A DNA stretch of 64,000 nt from Pseudoxanthomonas mexicana (GTDB taxonomy: Bacteria; Pseudomonadota; Gammaproteobacteria; Xanthomonadales; Xanthomonadaceae). Positions within the stretch are counted from its first letter, which is position 1. The number at the start of each line of letters is the position of its first letter. The position numbers and the translations under genes are program-made. A model generated the notes under the pieces. It ran no database searches, was not told the origin of the DNA, and saw only the letters and a list, made by a program, of their open reading frames with translations. The stretch is taken from contig NZ_LSIF01000064.1 in assembly GCF_001556105.1 (NCBI RefSeq), positions 18,783-82,782 on the forward strand. Reading direction: 5' to 3'. This document shows, one piece after another, positions 16,851 through 26,032 of the stretch.

Positions 16851-19223
16851 ATGTCCAATCCCCTGCTTGTTCGCAAGGCGGCCGTGCTGGGCGCCGGCGT
16901 GATGGGCGCGCAGATCGCCGCGCACCTCACCAATGCCGGCGTCGACACCGTCCTGTTCGACCTGCCCGCCAAGGACGGTCATCCCGACGGCATCGTGCAC
17001 AAGGCGATCGCCAACCTGGCCAAGCTGAGCCCCGCTCCGCTGGCCAGCAAGTCCTTGGCCGAAGCCATCACGGCGGCCAACTACGAGACCGGCCTGGAGC
17101 ACCTGAAGGGCTGCGACCTGATCATCGAGGCGATCGCCGAGCGGATGGACTGGAAGCAGGACCTGTACAAGAAGATCGCCCCCTTCGTGGCCGATCATGC
17201 GGTACTGGCAAGCAACACGTCGGGTTTGGGCATCAACAAGCTGGCGGAGGTGCTTCCGGAGCAGCTCCGCCACCGCTTCTGCGGCGTCCACTTCTTCAAC
17301 CCGCCGCGCTACATGCACCTGGCCGAGCTGATCCCGGCCAAATCCACCGACGCCTCAGTACTTGAAGGCCTGGAAAGCTTCCTGACCAGCACGCTGGGCA
17401 AGGGTGTGGTGTACGCCAAGGACACCCCCAATTTCATCGGCAACCGGATCGGCGTGTTCTCGATCCTGGCCACGGCCCACCATACCGGCGAGTTCAAGCT
17501 GGGCTTCGATGAAGTGGACGCCATCACCGGCCCGCTGATCGGCCGCCCGAAGTCTGCGACGTACCGCACCTCGGACGTGGTCGGCCTGGACACCATGGCC
17601 CACGTCATCAAGACCATGGCCGACACCCTGCCGGACGATCCCTGGCACGCGTACTTCAAGTCGCCCAAGTGGCTGGAAGCCCTGATTTCAAAGGGCGCGC
17701 TGGGCCAGAAGACCGGCGCCGGCATCTTCCGGAAGGTCGGCAAGGACATCGTGGTCCTGGACCTGGAGAAGCAGGACTACCGCGCCTCTGACCGCACCGC
17801 GGCACCGGAGATGGTCGAGATCCTGAAGATCAGGAACCCCGCCGAAAAGTTCGCCAAGCTGCGCGAGAGCCAGCATCCGCAGGCGCAGTTCCTGTGGGCG
17901 GTGTTCCGCGACCTGTTCCACTACAGCGCCTACCACCTGGCCGATATCGCCGAGACCGCACGCGACGTCGACCTGGCCATCCGCTGGGGTTACGGCTGGA
18001 GCCTCGGTCCGTTCGAGACGTGGCAGGCCGCGGGCTGGAAGCAGGTGGCGCAGTGGATCGCCGATGACATCGTGGCGGGCAAGGCCATGAGCAGTGCGCC
18101 GCTGCCGAACTGGGTGTTCGACGGCCGCGAAGGCGTTCATGGTGCCGAGGGCAGCTACAGCCCGGCCAAGAACGCCAAGTTGCCGCGCTCGTCGCTGCCC
18201 GTGTACAAGCGCCAGCGCTTCCCCGATCCGCTGCTGGGCGAAACCTTCCCGCAGGGCGAGACGGTGTTCGAGAACGACGGCGTGCGCCTGTGGACCGACG
18301 GCGACGGCATCGGCGTGGTCAGCTTCAAGACCAAGATGCACACCGTCTCCGACGCGGTGCTCGACGGCCTGCAGCAGGCCATCACCATCGCCGAGCAGAC
18401 GTTCAAGGGCCTGGTGATCTGGCAGCCGAAGGAGCCCTTCTCCGCCGGTGCCGACCTGGCCGGTGCACTGGGCGCGCTGCAGGCCGGCAAGATCGCCGAG
18501 TTCGAGGCGATGGTCGCCAACTTCCAGGCCACCAGCCAGCGCATCAAGTATTCGCTGGTGCCGGTCGTGGCGGCGGTACGCGGGCTGGCACTGGGTGGCG
18601 GCTGCGAATTCCAGATGCACAGCGCCCGCACCATCGCGCACCTGGAGAGCTACATCGGTCTGGTCGAGGCCGGCGTTGGCCTGCTACCCGCCGGCGGTGG
18701 CCTTAAGGAAATTGCCGTGCGCGCCTCGCAGGCCGCCGGTCCGGGCGGCGATGTGTTCGCCGAACTGAAGAAGACCTTCGAAACCGTTGCGATGGCAAAG
18801 GTATCCGCCTCGGCCGTCGAGGCCAAGGAACTGGGCCTGGTGCGGGCCGGCGACAAGGTCGCCTTCAACGCCTACGAACTGCTGCATATCGCCAAGCAGG
18901 AAGCGCTGGCGCTGGCCGAGACGGGCTACCGCCCGCCCCTGCCTGCCCGCCGCATCCAGGTGGCCGGCGACGTCGGCATCGCGACCTTCAAGATGATGTT
19001 GGTCAACATGCTGGAAGGCCGCTTCATCAGCCCGTACGACTACGAGATCGCCGTGCGCATCGCCACTGTGCTGTGCGGTGGCGAAGTCGACCGCGGCGCG
19101 TTGGTCGACGAGGAATGGTTGCTCAAGCTGGAGCGCAAGCACTTCGTCGAACTGGCGCAGCAGGAAAAGACCCAGGCCCGCATCGCGCACATGCTGAAGA
19201 CCGGCAAGCCGCTGCGTAACTGA
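16851..19223 (+). CDS. fadN: 3-hydroxyacyl-CoA dehydrogenase/enoyl-CoA hydratase, FadN-type domain order
   Basis: Carries the hydration and NAD-dependent oxidation steps of fatty-acid beta-oxidation. The 790-residue protein has the dehydrogenase first: the Rossmann motif LGAGVMGAQIA is at residues 13-23, CGVHFFNPPRYMHLAE near 145-160, and PNFIGNRIG near 195. The hydratase domain comes later (about 476-660), with FSAGADL near 530 for the oxyanion region, GLALGGGCEF and YIGLVEAGVGLLPAGGG. This order and length match Bacillus FadN and not E. coli FadB/FadJ, where the hydratase is first. Conserved catalytic glutamates appear present. It is followed 26 bp later by the thiolase gene. Confidence 0.9.
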   Translation: MSNPLLVRKAAVLGAGVMGAQIAAHLTNAGVDTVLFDLPAKDGHPDGIVHKAIANLAKLSPAPLASKSLAEAITAANYETGLEHLKGCDLIIEAIAERMDWKQDLYKKIAPFVADHAVLASNTSGLGINKLAEVLPEQLRHRFCGVHFFNPPRYMHLAELIPAKSTDASVLEGLESFLTSTLGKGVVYAKDTPNFIGNRIGVFSILATAHHTGEFKLGFDEVDAITGPLIGRPKSATYRTSDVVGLDTMAHVIKTMADTLPDDPWHAYFKSPKWLEALISKGALGQKTGAGIFRKVGKDIVVLDLEKQDYRASDRTAAPEMVEILKIRNPAEKFAKLRESQHPQAQFLWAVFRDLFHYSAYHLADIAETARDVDLAIRWGYGWSLGPFETWQAAGWKQVAQWIADDIVAGKAMSSAPLPNWVFDGREGVHGAEGSYSPAKNAKLPRSSLPVYKRQRFPDPLLGETFPQGETVFENDGVRLWTDGDGIGVVSFKTKMHTVSDAVLDGLQQAITIAEQTFKGLVIWQPKEPFSAGADLAGALGALQAGKIAEFEAMVANFQATSQRIKYSLVPVVAAVRGLALGGGCEFQMHSARTIAHLESYIGLVEAGVGLLPAGGGLKEIAVRASQAAGPGGDVFAELKKTFETVAMAKVSASAVEAKELGLVRAGDKVAFNAYELLHIAKQEALALAETGYRPPLPARRIQVAGDVGIATFKMMLVNMLEGRFISPYDYEIAVRIATVLCGGEVDRGALVDEEWLLKLERKHFVELAQQEKTQARIAHMLKTGKPLRN

Positions 19224-19249
19224 CCGACGACGACACAGGACATAGAGAC

Positions 19250-20455
19250 ATGAGCAAGCAAGTACAGGAAGCCTACATCGTCGCCGCCACCCGCACGCCG
19301 GTCGGCAAGGCGCCCAAGGGCGTGTTCCGCAACACCCGCCCGGATGACATGCTGGCGCACGTGCTGAAGTCGGTCGTGGCGCAGGCGCCGGGCATCGACC
19401 TCAGCCGCATCGACGACGCCATCATCGGCTGCGCCATGCCAGAGGGCGAGCAAGGCATGAACGTGGCGCGCATCGGCCTGCTGCTGGCCGGCCTGCCGAA
19501 CACGATCGCCGCACAGACCATCAACCGCTTCTGCTCGTCCGGCCTGCAGGCCGTGGCGATGGCCGCGGACCAGATCCGCCTGGGCAACGCCGATCTGATG
19601 CTGGCCGGCGGCACCGAGAGCATGAGCATGGTGCCGATGATGGGCAACAAGATCGCCATGGCGCCGAGCGTGTTCGACAACGATCACGTGGCCATCGCCT
19701 ACGGCATGGGCATCACCGCCGAGAAGGTCGCCGAGGAATGGAAGATCTCGCGCGAAGACCAGGACGCGTTCGCCGTCGCCTCGCACCAGAAGGCACTGGC
19801 CGCGCAGGCCGCCGGCGAGTTCAGGGACGAGATCAGTCCGTACGAGATCGTCTCGCGCCAGCCCGACCTCGCCGGCAACACGGTCCGTCTGAAGAAGCTG
19901 CTGGTCGAGCAGGATGAGGGCCCGCGCGCCGACACCTCGCTGGAAGGCCTGGCCAAGCTGCGTACCGTGTTCCGCAACCCGCAGTTCGGCGGCACGGTCA
20001 CTGCAGGCACTTCGTCGCAGATGAGCGATGGCGCGGCCGGCGTACTGCTTGCCTCGGAGCAGGCGATCAAGGACTACGGCTTGACGCCGCTGGCCCGTTT
20101 CGTCAGCTTCTCGGTCGCTGGCGTGCGTCCGGAAGTGATGGGCATCGGCCCGATCGCGGCGATCCCGAAGGCATTGAAGCAGGCTGGCCTGACCAAGGAC
20201 CAGTTGGACTGGATCGAGCTCAACGAAGCCTTCGCTGCGCAGGCGCTGGCGGTGATCCGCGACAGCGAACTGGATCCCTCGAAGATCAACCCGCTGGGCG
20301 GTGCCATCGCCCTCGGCCATCCGTTGGGCGCGACCGGTGCGATCCGCACCGCCACCATCGTCCACGGCATGCGCCGCCAGCAGAAGAAGTACGGCATGGT
20401 GACCATGTGTATAGGCACCGGCATGGGCGCTGCGGGCATCTTCGAATCGCTGTAA
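19250..20455 (+). CDS. fadA: Acetyl-CoA C-acyltransferase (3-ketoacyl-CoA thiolase)
   Basis: Cleaves 3-ketoacyl-CoA with CoA to release acetyl-CoA, the last beta-oxidation step. The 401-residue thiolase begins EAYIVAATRTPVGKAP, has the acyl-accepting Cys95 in NRFCSSGLQA, the His of NPLGGAIALGHPLGATG, and the second catalytic Cys in TMCIGTGMGAA. The partner hydratase/dehydrogenase is immediately upstream, so the two enzymes probably act as a complex. An intrinsic terminator follows the stop codon. Confidence 0.96.
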   Translation: MSKQVQEAYIVAATRTPVGKAPKGVFRNTRPDDMLAHVLKSVVAQAPGIDLSRIDDAIIGCAMPEGEQGMNVARIGLLLAGLPNTIAAQTINRFCSSGLQAVAMAADQIRLGNADLMLAGGTESMSMVPMMGNKIAMAPSVFDNDHVAIAYGMGITAEKVAEEWKISREDQDAFAVASHQKALAAQAAGEFRDEISPYEIVSRQPDLAGNTVRLKKLLVEQDEGPRADTSLEGLAKLRTVFRNPQFGGTVTAGTSSQMSDGAAGVLLASEQAIKDYGLTPLARFVSFSVAGVRPEVMGIGPIAAIPKALKQAGLTKDQLDWIELNEAFAAQALAVIRDSELDPSKINPLGGAIALGHPLGATGAIRTATIVHGMRRQQKKYGMVTMCIGTGMGAAGIFESL

Positions 20456-20482
20456 CCAGGTCGTTCGCCCGCCTGAAAGAGG

Positions 20483-20509
20483 AATGGCGCCGGAAGGCGC
20501 CATTTCTTT
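20483..20509 (+). terminator. Intrinsic terminator of the fad operon
   Basis: A 9-bp stem AATGGCGCC / GGCGCCATT with loop GGAA is followed by TCTTT. It starts 28 bp after the fadA stop codon and lies before the convergent csaA stop codon, so it may serve both directions. Confidence 0.85.
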
Positions 20510-20526
20510 GCGTTAGGTGAGCGCGT

Positions 20527-20871
20527 TCAGGCCATGCGCGTGCCGTCGGGCACCGGCCGTTCGACCGTCGTGACCACCACGCCTTCGTCGGTGTGGAATC
20601 CGGTCAGCAGGAACTCGGAAATGAAAGGGCCGACCTGCTTGGGCGGGAAATTGATGACACCCACGATCTGCCGCCCGACCAGATCGTCGGGTGCATACAG
20701 CGACCGGATCTGCGCACTGGTCTTCTTCACGCCATGCGGCCCGAAGTCCACCCAGACCTTCCATGCAGGCTTGCGAGCCTCGGGGAACGGTTCAACCTTC
20801 TGCACGGTGCCGGCGCACAACTGGACACGCATGAAGTCGTCCCACCCGATCGTGTCTGCCGTCCCGCTCAT
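20527..20871 (-). CDS. csaA: CsaA-type tRNA-binding domain protein
   Basis: A 114-residue stand-alone EMAP/tRNA-binding OB-fold like Bacillus CsaA, a secretion-related chaperone-like protein. It starts MSGTADTIGWDDFMRV and shows the family core PEARKPAWKVWVDFGPHGVKKTSAQI, VGRQIVGVINFPPKQVGPFISEFLLTG and the ending VPDGTRMA. The ATG at 20871 overlaps the upstream gene's stop (ATGA). The coupling to an FAD oxidoreductase is not informative for function. Confidence 0.9.
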   Translation of the reverse strand: MSGTADTIGWDDFMRVQLCAGTVQKVEPFPEARKPAWKVWVDFGPHGVKKTSAQIRSLYAPDDLVGRQIVGVINFPPKQVGPFISEFLLTGFHTDEGVVVTTVERPVPDGTRMA

Positions 20872-22166
20872 GTTCGCTTCCCCCGTTCCGCCCGCGCCTT
20901 CCACGCATCCTTCGCTTCCGCCCACCAATAGCTGAGCTGGGCGCCCAGAAATCCTGCCGGCTTCATCGCCGACACCAGACCATAGGCGCCGAACTCACGC
21001 CAACGTTCGTCGCCTTCCGCAATGGCGGAGGCGATAACTTCGCCGGCCAGCGTCGTCGGCGCCACGCCATGGCCGCCGAATGCCTGCGCCACCCAGAGAC
21101 CGGGTTCGACCTGCCCGATCTGCGGCATCTCGTGGCGGGCGTAACTCATGAGGCCCGACCAGGCGTAGTCGATACTCACCCCTTCCAGTTGAGGAAAGAC
21201 CTTCAGCATGTCGCGATACAACAGACGCCTGACCGCGTTTGGCGAGCGGTCCAGGATGGAGATGCGCCCTCCCCACAGCAAGCGGGAATCAGGCAGTGGC
21301 CGGTAGTAATCGAACGCGAAACGGGTGTCGTAGACCGCGGCACGGGTGCGCATCGCCTCCTCCAGCCGAGCACCCAGCGGCGCCGTGACCATGACGTAGG
21401 TCGCGATAGGCAGGACGCCGGCGTCCACCCGCCTGTGCAGGCCTGCCAGATAGCCACCACAGGCGAGCACCACCTGCCTGGCATCGACGCTTCCGGAAGG
21501 CGTCGTGACGCGCCAGCCATTGCCGGTACGCTCCAGCGACACCGCCGGGGAGCGGGCGAACAGCGAAACGCCCTGTTCAGCAGCTAAGCGCGCGAGCCCA
21601 TTCGCATACTTCAATGGATGGAAGTGGAACGCCTGTGGTTCGTACAAGGCGTCGTGATAGCGGGACGTGCGCAGCTGGCGACGGACCTCATCGCGATCCA
21701 TCCATTGCCAGTCCTGATCGAAGGCATCCCGCAGCAGCGTCTGCCGCTGCCTGAGCACCTCCCGGTCGTTGAACCAGTTCGCCCAGATGATCCCCGCCTG
21801 CGTGTCATCGCAAGCGATGCCATGCCGGGTGATACGGCGACGGATCAGTTCTACCGCCTGCGTCGTTCCCGTGTACAAGGCGTTCGCACGTACCGGCCCA
21901 AGATCGCGTAACAGCGAGGCTTCGCCGCGCGAGAAACCACCGAACACGAAGCCGCCATTGCGCCCCGAGGCACCGAATGCCGGCGTATCCGCTTCCACCA
22001 GCACGACATCGTGTACACCACGTTCCGCCAAGCCCAACGCGGTATTCAATCCGGCGAAACCAGCGCCCACGATGCAGACAGAAGCCTCGATGCGCGATTC
22101 GAGCACGGGCAGTGCGGAAGCCGCGCCTGCTGTTTCCAGATAATAGTTGCCGGCTGACCTCCGCAT
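20868..22166 (-). CDS. FAD-dependent amine/amino-acid oxidoreductase (DAO family)
   Basis: A 432-residue flavoprotein resembling gamma-glutamylputrescine oxidase (PuuB) and related DAO enzymes. The FAD Rossmann motif is VCIVGAGFAGLNTALGLAE (about residues 30-48), with GASGRNGGFVFGGFS after it, then VVLACGGYLAG, and the C-terminal FAD loop with AQAFGGHGVAPTTLAGE. The C-terminal LSYWWAEAKDAWKARAERGK is basic. The substrate cannot be read from the sequence; polyamine metabolism genes aguA/aguB are 10 kb away and not linked. It shares a 4-bp overlap with csaA. Confidence 0.85.
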   Translation of the reverse strand: MRRSAGNYYLETAGAASALPVLESRIEASVCIVGAGFAGLNTALGLAERGVHDVVLVEADTPAFGASGRNGGFVFGGFSRGEASLLRDLGPVRANALYTGTTQAVELIRRRITRHGIACDDTQAGIIWANWFNDREVLRQRQTLLRDAFDQDWQWMDRDEVRRQLRTSRYHDALYEPQAFHFHPLKYANGLARLAAEQGVSLFARSPAVSLERTGNGWRVTTPSGSVDARQVVLACGGYLAGLHRRVDAGVLPIATYVMVTAPLGARLEEAMRTRAAVYDTRFAFDYYRPLPDSRLLWGGRISILDRSPNAVRRLLYRDMLKVFPQLEGVSIDYAWSGLMSYARHEMPQIGQVEPGLWVAQAFGGHGVAPTTLAGEVIASAIAEGDERWREFGAYGLVSAMKPAGFLGAQLSYWWAEAKDAWKARAERGKRT

Positions 22167-22229
22167 GAAATGGCGTCCCGCGGTCAGCGAGGTTCAGCTG
22201 AACATGGAGTGGCACCGATACGCATGCCG

Positions 22230-23132
22230 TCAGCCGAGGTCGTGGACACCCAACTCGTTCAAGGCACTCTGCATCATGCCGCGCGCGGCGTCGCTGAGCT
22301 TCTCGTGATCAAGTGCATAACGGATGGTCGCTTCAATCAGGCCGATGTGCGTACCGCAATCGAAGCGCGTACCCTGGAAACGATAAGCATGGACCGGCTT
22401 CTCCGAGAGCAACGCCGCGATGGCATCCGTCAATTGGATTTCACCGCCTGTACCCGGCGTCGTATTCTCGAGCAACGAGAAAATACGCGCATCCAGCACG
22501 TAACGGCCGACAACAGCCAACGTGCTGGGCGCCACATCCGGCCGGGGCTTCTCGACGATGGCGTTGATGCGCCCCTCGCGACCATTGAAAGCCTCGGTCG
22601 CGACGATACCGTAGCTGCCGGTCTGCTCCGGCGGCACATCTTGCACGGCGATGACGCTCCCACCACTGGCTTGCGCAGCGTCGGCCATCTGTTTCAAGGC
22701 ACCTGGACCACGGTTCCAGATCAGATCATCGGGCAGCAGCACCGCAAAGGGCTCGTTCCCGACAATCGGTTTCGCGCAAAGTACCGCGTGTCCAAGCCCC
22801 AGCGCCTCGGCCTGGGTAACGAACACGGCCCGAACATAGGGCGGCAATACGTTCCGCACCAGTTCCAACTGTTCGGCCTTACCGGCACGCTCGAGCTTCT
22901 GTTCAAGCTCATATGCCTTGTCGAAGTAGTCCGCCACCGCATGCTTGTAGCGGTTGGTGACGAAAATCAGCGTGTCACAGCCCGCCTCGACAGCTTCGTC
23001 CACAGCGTACTGGATCAGCGGCCGATCAATGATCGGCAGCATTTCCTTGGGGACAGTCTTGGTGGCCGGTAGGAAACGGGTGCCAAGCCCCGCGACCGGG
23101 AAAACAGCCTTGCGGATTCTGGCTTGCGTCAT
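22230..23132 (-). CDS. galU: UTP-glucose-1-phosphate uridylyltransferase
   Basis: Makes UDP-glucose for polysaccharide, LPS and (in salt stress) glucosyl-compatible-solute pathways. The 300-residue enzyme starts [20 protein letters not shown] with [12 protein letters not shown], the nucleotide and catalytic Lys region, followed by [17 protein letters not shown], and the [10 protein letters not shown] and [11 protein letters not shown] motifs. It overlaps the upstream dehydratase gene by 4 bp, so it belongs to the surface-polysaccharide operon. Confidence 0.97.
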   Translation of the reverse strand: MTQARIRKAVFPVAGLGTRFLPATKTVPKEMLPIIDRPLIQYAVDEAVEAGCDTLIFVTNRYKHAVADYFDKAYELEQKLERAGKAEQLELVRNVLPPYVRAVFVTQAEALGLGHAVLCAKPIVGNEPFAVLLPDDLIWNRGPGALKQMADAAQASGGSVIAVQDVPPEQTGSYGIVATEAFNGREGRINAIVEKPRPDVAPSTLAVVGRYVLDARIFSLLENTTPGTGGEIQLTDAIAALLSEKPVHAYRFQGTRFDCGTHIGLIEATIRYALDHEKLSDAARGMMQSALNELGVHDLG

Positions 23133-25042
23133 CGTGTCCTGCGCGCGTCACGTCCGGGGAATACGACAATATTAGCCGACGCCTCGTCCTGATCGTTTGA
23201 CAGTGGCGAGAATTCGGGCACGGCCACCCTCAGCACCTCCGCGAGCTCAACGGTGTCATAGCGGGTGTAGGCCGCGCGCAGACGCTGCAAAGCGAGATCA
23301 ATGAATTCTGGCGACACATCGCGTGCCAGCGCCTTCATGATCTTCGAGTGGGACGTTGGCTGATACCGCTCTTCCGCATGGAATAGCGTTTCATGGAGCT
23401 TCTCGCCCGGACGCAGGCCCGTATAGACAATCGCGATATCACGTCCCGGCTGTTTGCCTGCCAATCGGATCATCTGCTCGGCCAGCAAGCGAATCGGCAC
23501 CGGATCACCCATGTCCAAGGTATAGATCGACGCGTGCGCTGCACCCGAGGCCGCCTGCAGGATCAGCTGACATGCTTCGGGGATGGTCATGAAATAACGC
23601 GTCACGTCCGGATCGGTGACCGTCACCGGTCCACCCTTGCGGATCTGATCGCGGAACAACGGTACGACGCTACCCGCAGAGTCCAGCACGTTGCCAAACC
23701 GCACCGTCACGTACCTCGTGCTGGCGCGCCCATCATCCAGTGCCTGGCATGCCATTTCAGCCAACCGCTTGGTCGCACCCAGCACGTTGGCCGGATCTAC
23801 CGCCTTATCCGTCGAGATCAGGACGAAGGTGCCGACATTGGCTTCGCGACAAGCGCGTGCCACCGTCTCCGTTGCAAGCACGTTGTTGCCAACCGCTTCG
23901 CGCAGATGCCCCTCCAGCAATGGCACCTGTTTGTATGCAGCAGCATGGAAGACGGCATCCGGATCGGCAACGCGCAAGGCATGCGCGATGACCGCAGGAT
24001 CACCGCAGTTGCCCAGCACGGGGAGTACCTCAAGATCGGGGAACGCGCGACGCAAGTCGCCTTGGATCGTGATGAGTGCGAGTTCGTCGATTTCGACCAG
24101 TGCGATCCGCTGTGCACCGTGGCGGGCGCACTGACGGCACAGTTCCGAGCCGATCGAGCCTCCTGCACCCGTCACCATGACGGTACGCCCGCCCAGCCAG
24201 CCGCGGATGAGCTTCCAATCGGGCGTGACCGATTTCCGACCCAGCAGGTCCTCGATCGCGACCTCCTTGAGATCGCCCGGCATGGACTGGCCTTCGAGGA
24301 CATTGATCAGACGGGGCACCATCCGGAAAGGCAGCCCCGTGCTTTCGCAGATCGCCACGACGCGCTGCATCGCCGGTGCATCAAGCGACGGCATGGCGAT
24401 GACGAGCATCCGCGCAGCAGTCTCCCGAGCCACCGCTGCGGCGTTCTCCAGTCCGCCGAGCACTGGAATGCCAAGCAACTTCGATCCCTGAAGCCGCGAC
24501 GCATCATCAAGGAAAGCCACCGGGTGATACACGCCGGTCCGGCGGAGTTCCCGGACAAGCGCTTCACCCGCACGGCCAGCACCCAGGATCAATACACGGG
24601 ATGCATTCTCGCTCCCCTGCTGCAACTGGCTGTCTTTCCAAGCGCGGTAAGCAAGCCGTGGTAGACCGAGAAATCCCACCAGCACGAACGGATAAAGACC
24701 GAGGACTGCGCGCGGTGTCGATCCGAACCGGTTGTAGAAGAACAGACCCAGAACCACGCCCAGGAAGCCAAGCGCGCAAGCTTTAACGATGTTCCATAAA
24801 TCGGGCAGGCTGGCGAAACGCCATAGCCCCCGGTAAAGCCCCATCCACCAGAAGACAGTGCCCTGCGCCAGCAGAACAACCGCGATCTCGTTCGACCAGA
24901 ACGGAAACTCCGGTGAGTGCGCCAGCATGGCGTAGCGCAAACGGTGCAGTACCTGCCAGCACAGCCAGACCATGGCCAAGTCATGGACGGCCACCAACGC
25001 TCGCGGCATGAATCCGCTCAATCGGTCTCGCCAAGATTCCAT
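23129..25042 (-). CDS. Membrane nucleotide-sugar 4,6-dehydratase (WbpM/CapD/PglF family)
   Basis: A 637-residue inner-membrane enzyme that probably converts UDP-GlcNAc to a 4-keto-6-deoxy sugar for O-antigen or capsule. Four N-terminal helices (about 12-130) precede a first Rossmann-like region (LILGAGRAG, 151-159) and the catalytic SDR domain from about 287 ([12 protein letters not shown]). The [17 protein letters not shown] block holds the catalytic Ser410/Thr411 region and Lys425; the Tyr or Met expected four residues before the Lys is Leu421 here. [10 protein letters not shown] near 560 is typical. It is followed by galU (4-bp overlap) and preceded by the WecA-like gene. A GGAGAGGGAG ribosome site precedes the ATG. 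Confidence 0.9.
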   Translation of the reverse strand: MESWRDRLSGFMPRALVAVHDLAMVWLCWQVLHRLRYAMLAHSPEFPFWSNEIAVVLLAQGTVFWWMGLYRGLWRFASLPDLWNIVKACALGFLGVVLGLFFYNRFGSTPRAVLGLYPFVLVGFLGLPRLAYRAWKDSQLQQGSENASRVLILGAGRAGEALVRELRRTGVYHPVAFLDDASRLQGSKLLGIPVLGGLENAAAVARETAARMLVIAMPSLDAPAMQRVVAICESTGLPFRMVPRLINVLEGQSMPGDLKEVAIEDLLGRKSVTPDWKLIRGWLGGRTVMVTGAGGSIGSELCRQCARHGAQRIALVEIDELALITIQGDLRRAFPDLEVLPVLGNCGDPAVIAHALRVADPDAVFHAAAYKQVPLLEGHLREAVGNNVLATETVARACREANVGTFVLISTDKAVDPANVLGATKRLAEMACQALDDGRASTRYVTVRFGNVLDSAGSVVPLFRDQIRKGGPVTVTDPDVTRYFMTIPEACQLILQAASGAAHASIYTLDMGDPVPIRLLAEQMIRLAGKQPGRDIAIVYTGLRPGEKLHETLFHAEERYQPTSHSKIMKALARDVSPEFIDLALQRLRAAYTRYDTVELAEVLRVAVPEFSPLSNDQDEASANIVVFPGRDARRTR

Positions 25043-25060
25043 CAGCTCCCTCTCCGAATA

Positions 25061-26032
25061 CTAGCCACGCCATCCTCGGCGTAACCAAAACCACAGCACC
25101 CCGCCAACACCATACATCACCATTGCCGCCGAACCGGTGACCACCAGTGCTTCGGACGACAATACATTGATTAACAATAAGCTAACGCCGCCGAACGCCA
25201 TGTAAACCAAAGTTACCCGCGCATGACCAAAACGTCGCGCACCCGCCTGATAGAGGTGGCCGACATGGGGCGTCCACCATCTTTCCCCGCGCAGGATGCG
25301 CCCCGTCAACGTGAAGCCTGCGTCGACAAGGAAAGCGCATAAGGGGAGCAACGCCAGCGTGACTTTTGCCGGTGGTAGCGCAACCAACGCAGCGGCCAAG
25401 AGGCCTGCAAGTGCGTACCCGAGTGCGCCACTGCCTACATCCCCAAGAAAAATCCGGGCCCTCGGGAAATTGAACGGAAGGAAGCCCAGGCACGCGGCAA
25501 ACAACGCCAACGCCAACCAACGCCACTCCCCCGTCAACAGTCCGGCATAAGCAAGAGCCGACAGTGCCGCCTGACTGCTGGCCAGCCCATTGATTCCATC
25601 CATGAAGTTCCAGACATTGACCAGTACGATTGCTGTCCCGAACGACAGCAGGGCCGGTAGCCATTGGCCGCTTTGCCACCCCGCCCCCGCGGCCAGCATC
25701 AGGGCGGCCACGGCCTGTACCGCCAGCCGCGACCAGGGTGATAGCGGGCGATGATCGTCCCACCAACCGATCGCGGCCACGATCAAGAGCCCGGGCAGGA
25801 AACCCATCCACAAGGCATCCAAGCGGGCCTGCTGCGACACCAAGAACAGGCCTGCAGCAACTACCACCACGACGATTGCGATACCACCACCTCTCGGGGT
25901 GGGAACCTGATGGCTGCGACGCTCACCAGGCTGATCCAGCAGATCGCCGCGCAATGCATAGCGACGTGCGAGCCACGTTCCGACGGCGGCCCCCCCTGCT
26001 GCTGCCCCCAGCCAAACCAGCAGGCCGGGCAT
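25061..26032 (-). CDS. WecA/WbpL-like undecaprenyl-phosphate glycosyl-1-phosphate transferase
   Basis: Polytopic inner-membrane enzyme (323 residues, about 10-11 helices) that primes polysaccharide synthesis by moving a sugar-phosphate onto undecaprenyl phosphate. Signature residues are DD at 92-93 in GWWDDHRPLSP, WNFMDGINGLA (Asp145), IFLGDVGSGALGY and the cytoplasmic His loop TPHVGHLYQ. The start at 26032 is used because TGATG overlaps the lapB stop codon; an upstream in-frame extension runs through lapB. The next gene encodes a nucleotide-sugar dehydratase, so the pair builds a lipid-linked sugar. Confidence 0.9.
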   Translation of the reverse strand: MPGLLVWLGAAAGGAAVGTWLARRYALRGDLLDQPGERRSHQVPTPRGGGIAIVVVVVAAGLFLVSQQARLDALWMGFLPGLLIVAAIGWWDDHRPLSPWSRLAVQAVAALMLAAGAGWQSGQWLPALLSFGTAIVLVNVWNFMDGINGLASSQAALSALAYAGLLTGEWRWLALALFAACLGFLPFNFPRARIFLGDVGSGALGYALAGLLAAALVALPPAKVTLALLPLCAFLVDAGFTLTGRILRGERWWTPHVGHLYQAGARRFGHARVTLVYMAFGGVSLLLINVLSSEALVVTGSAAMVMYGVGGVLWFWLRRGWRG

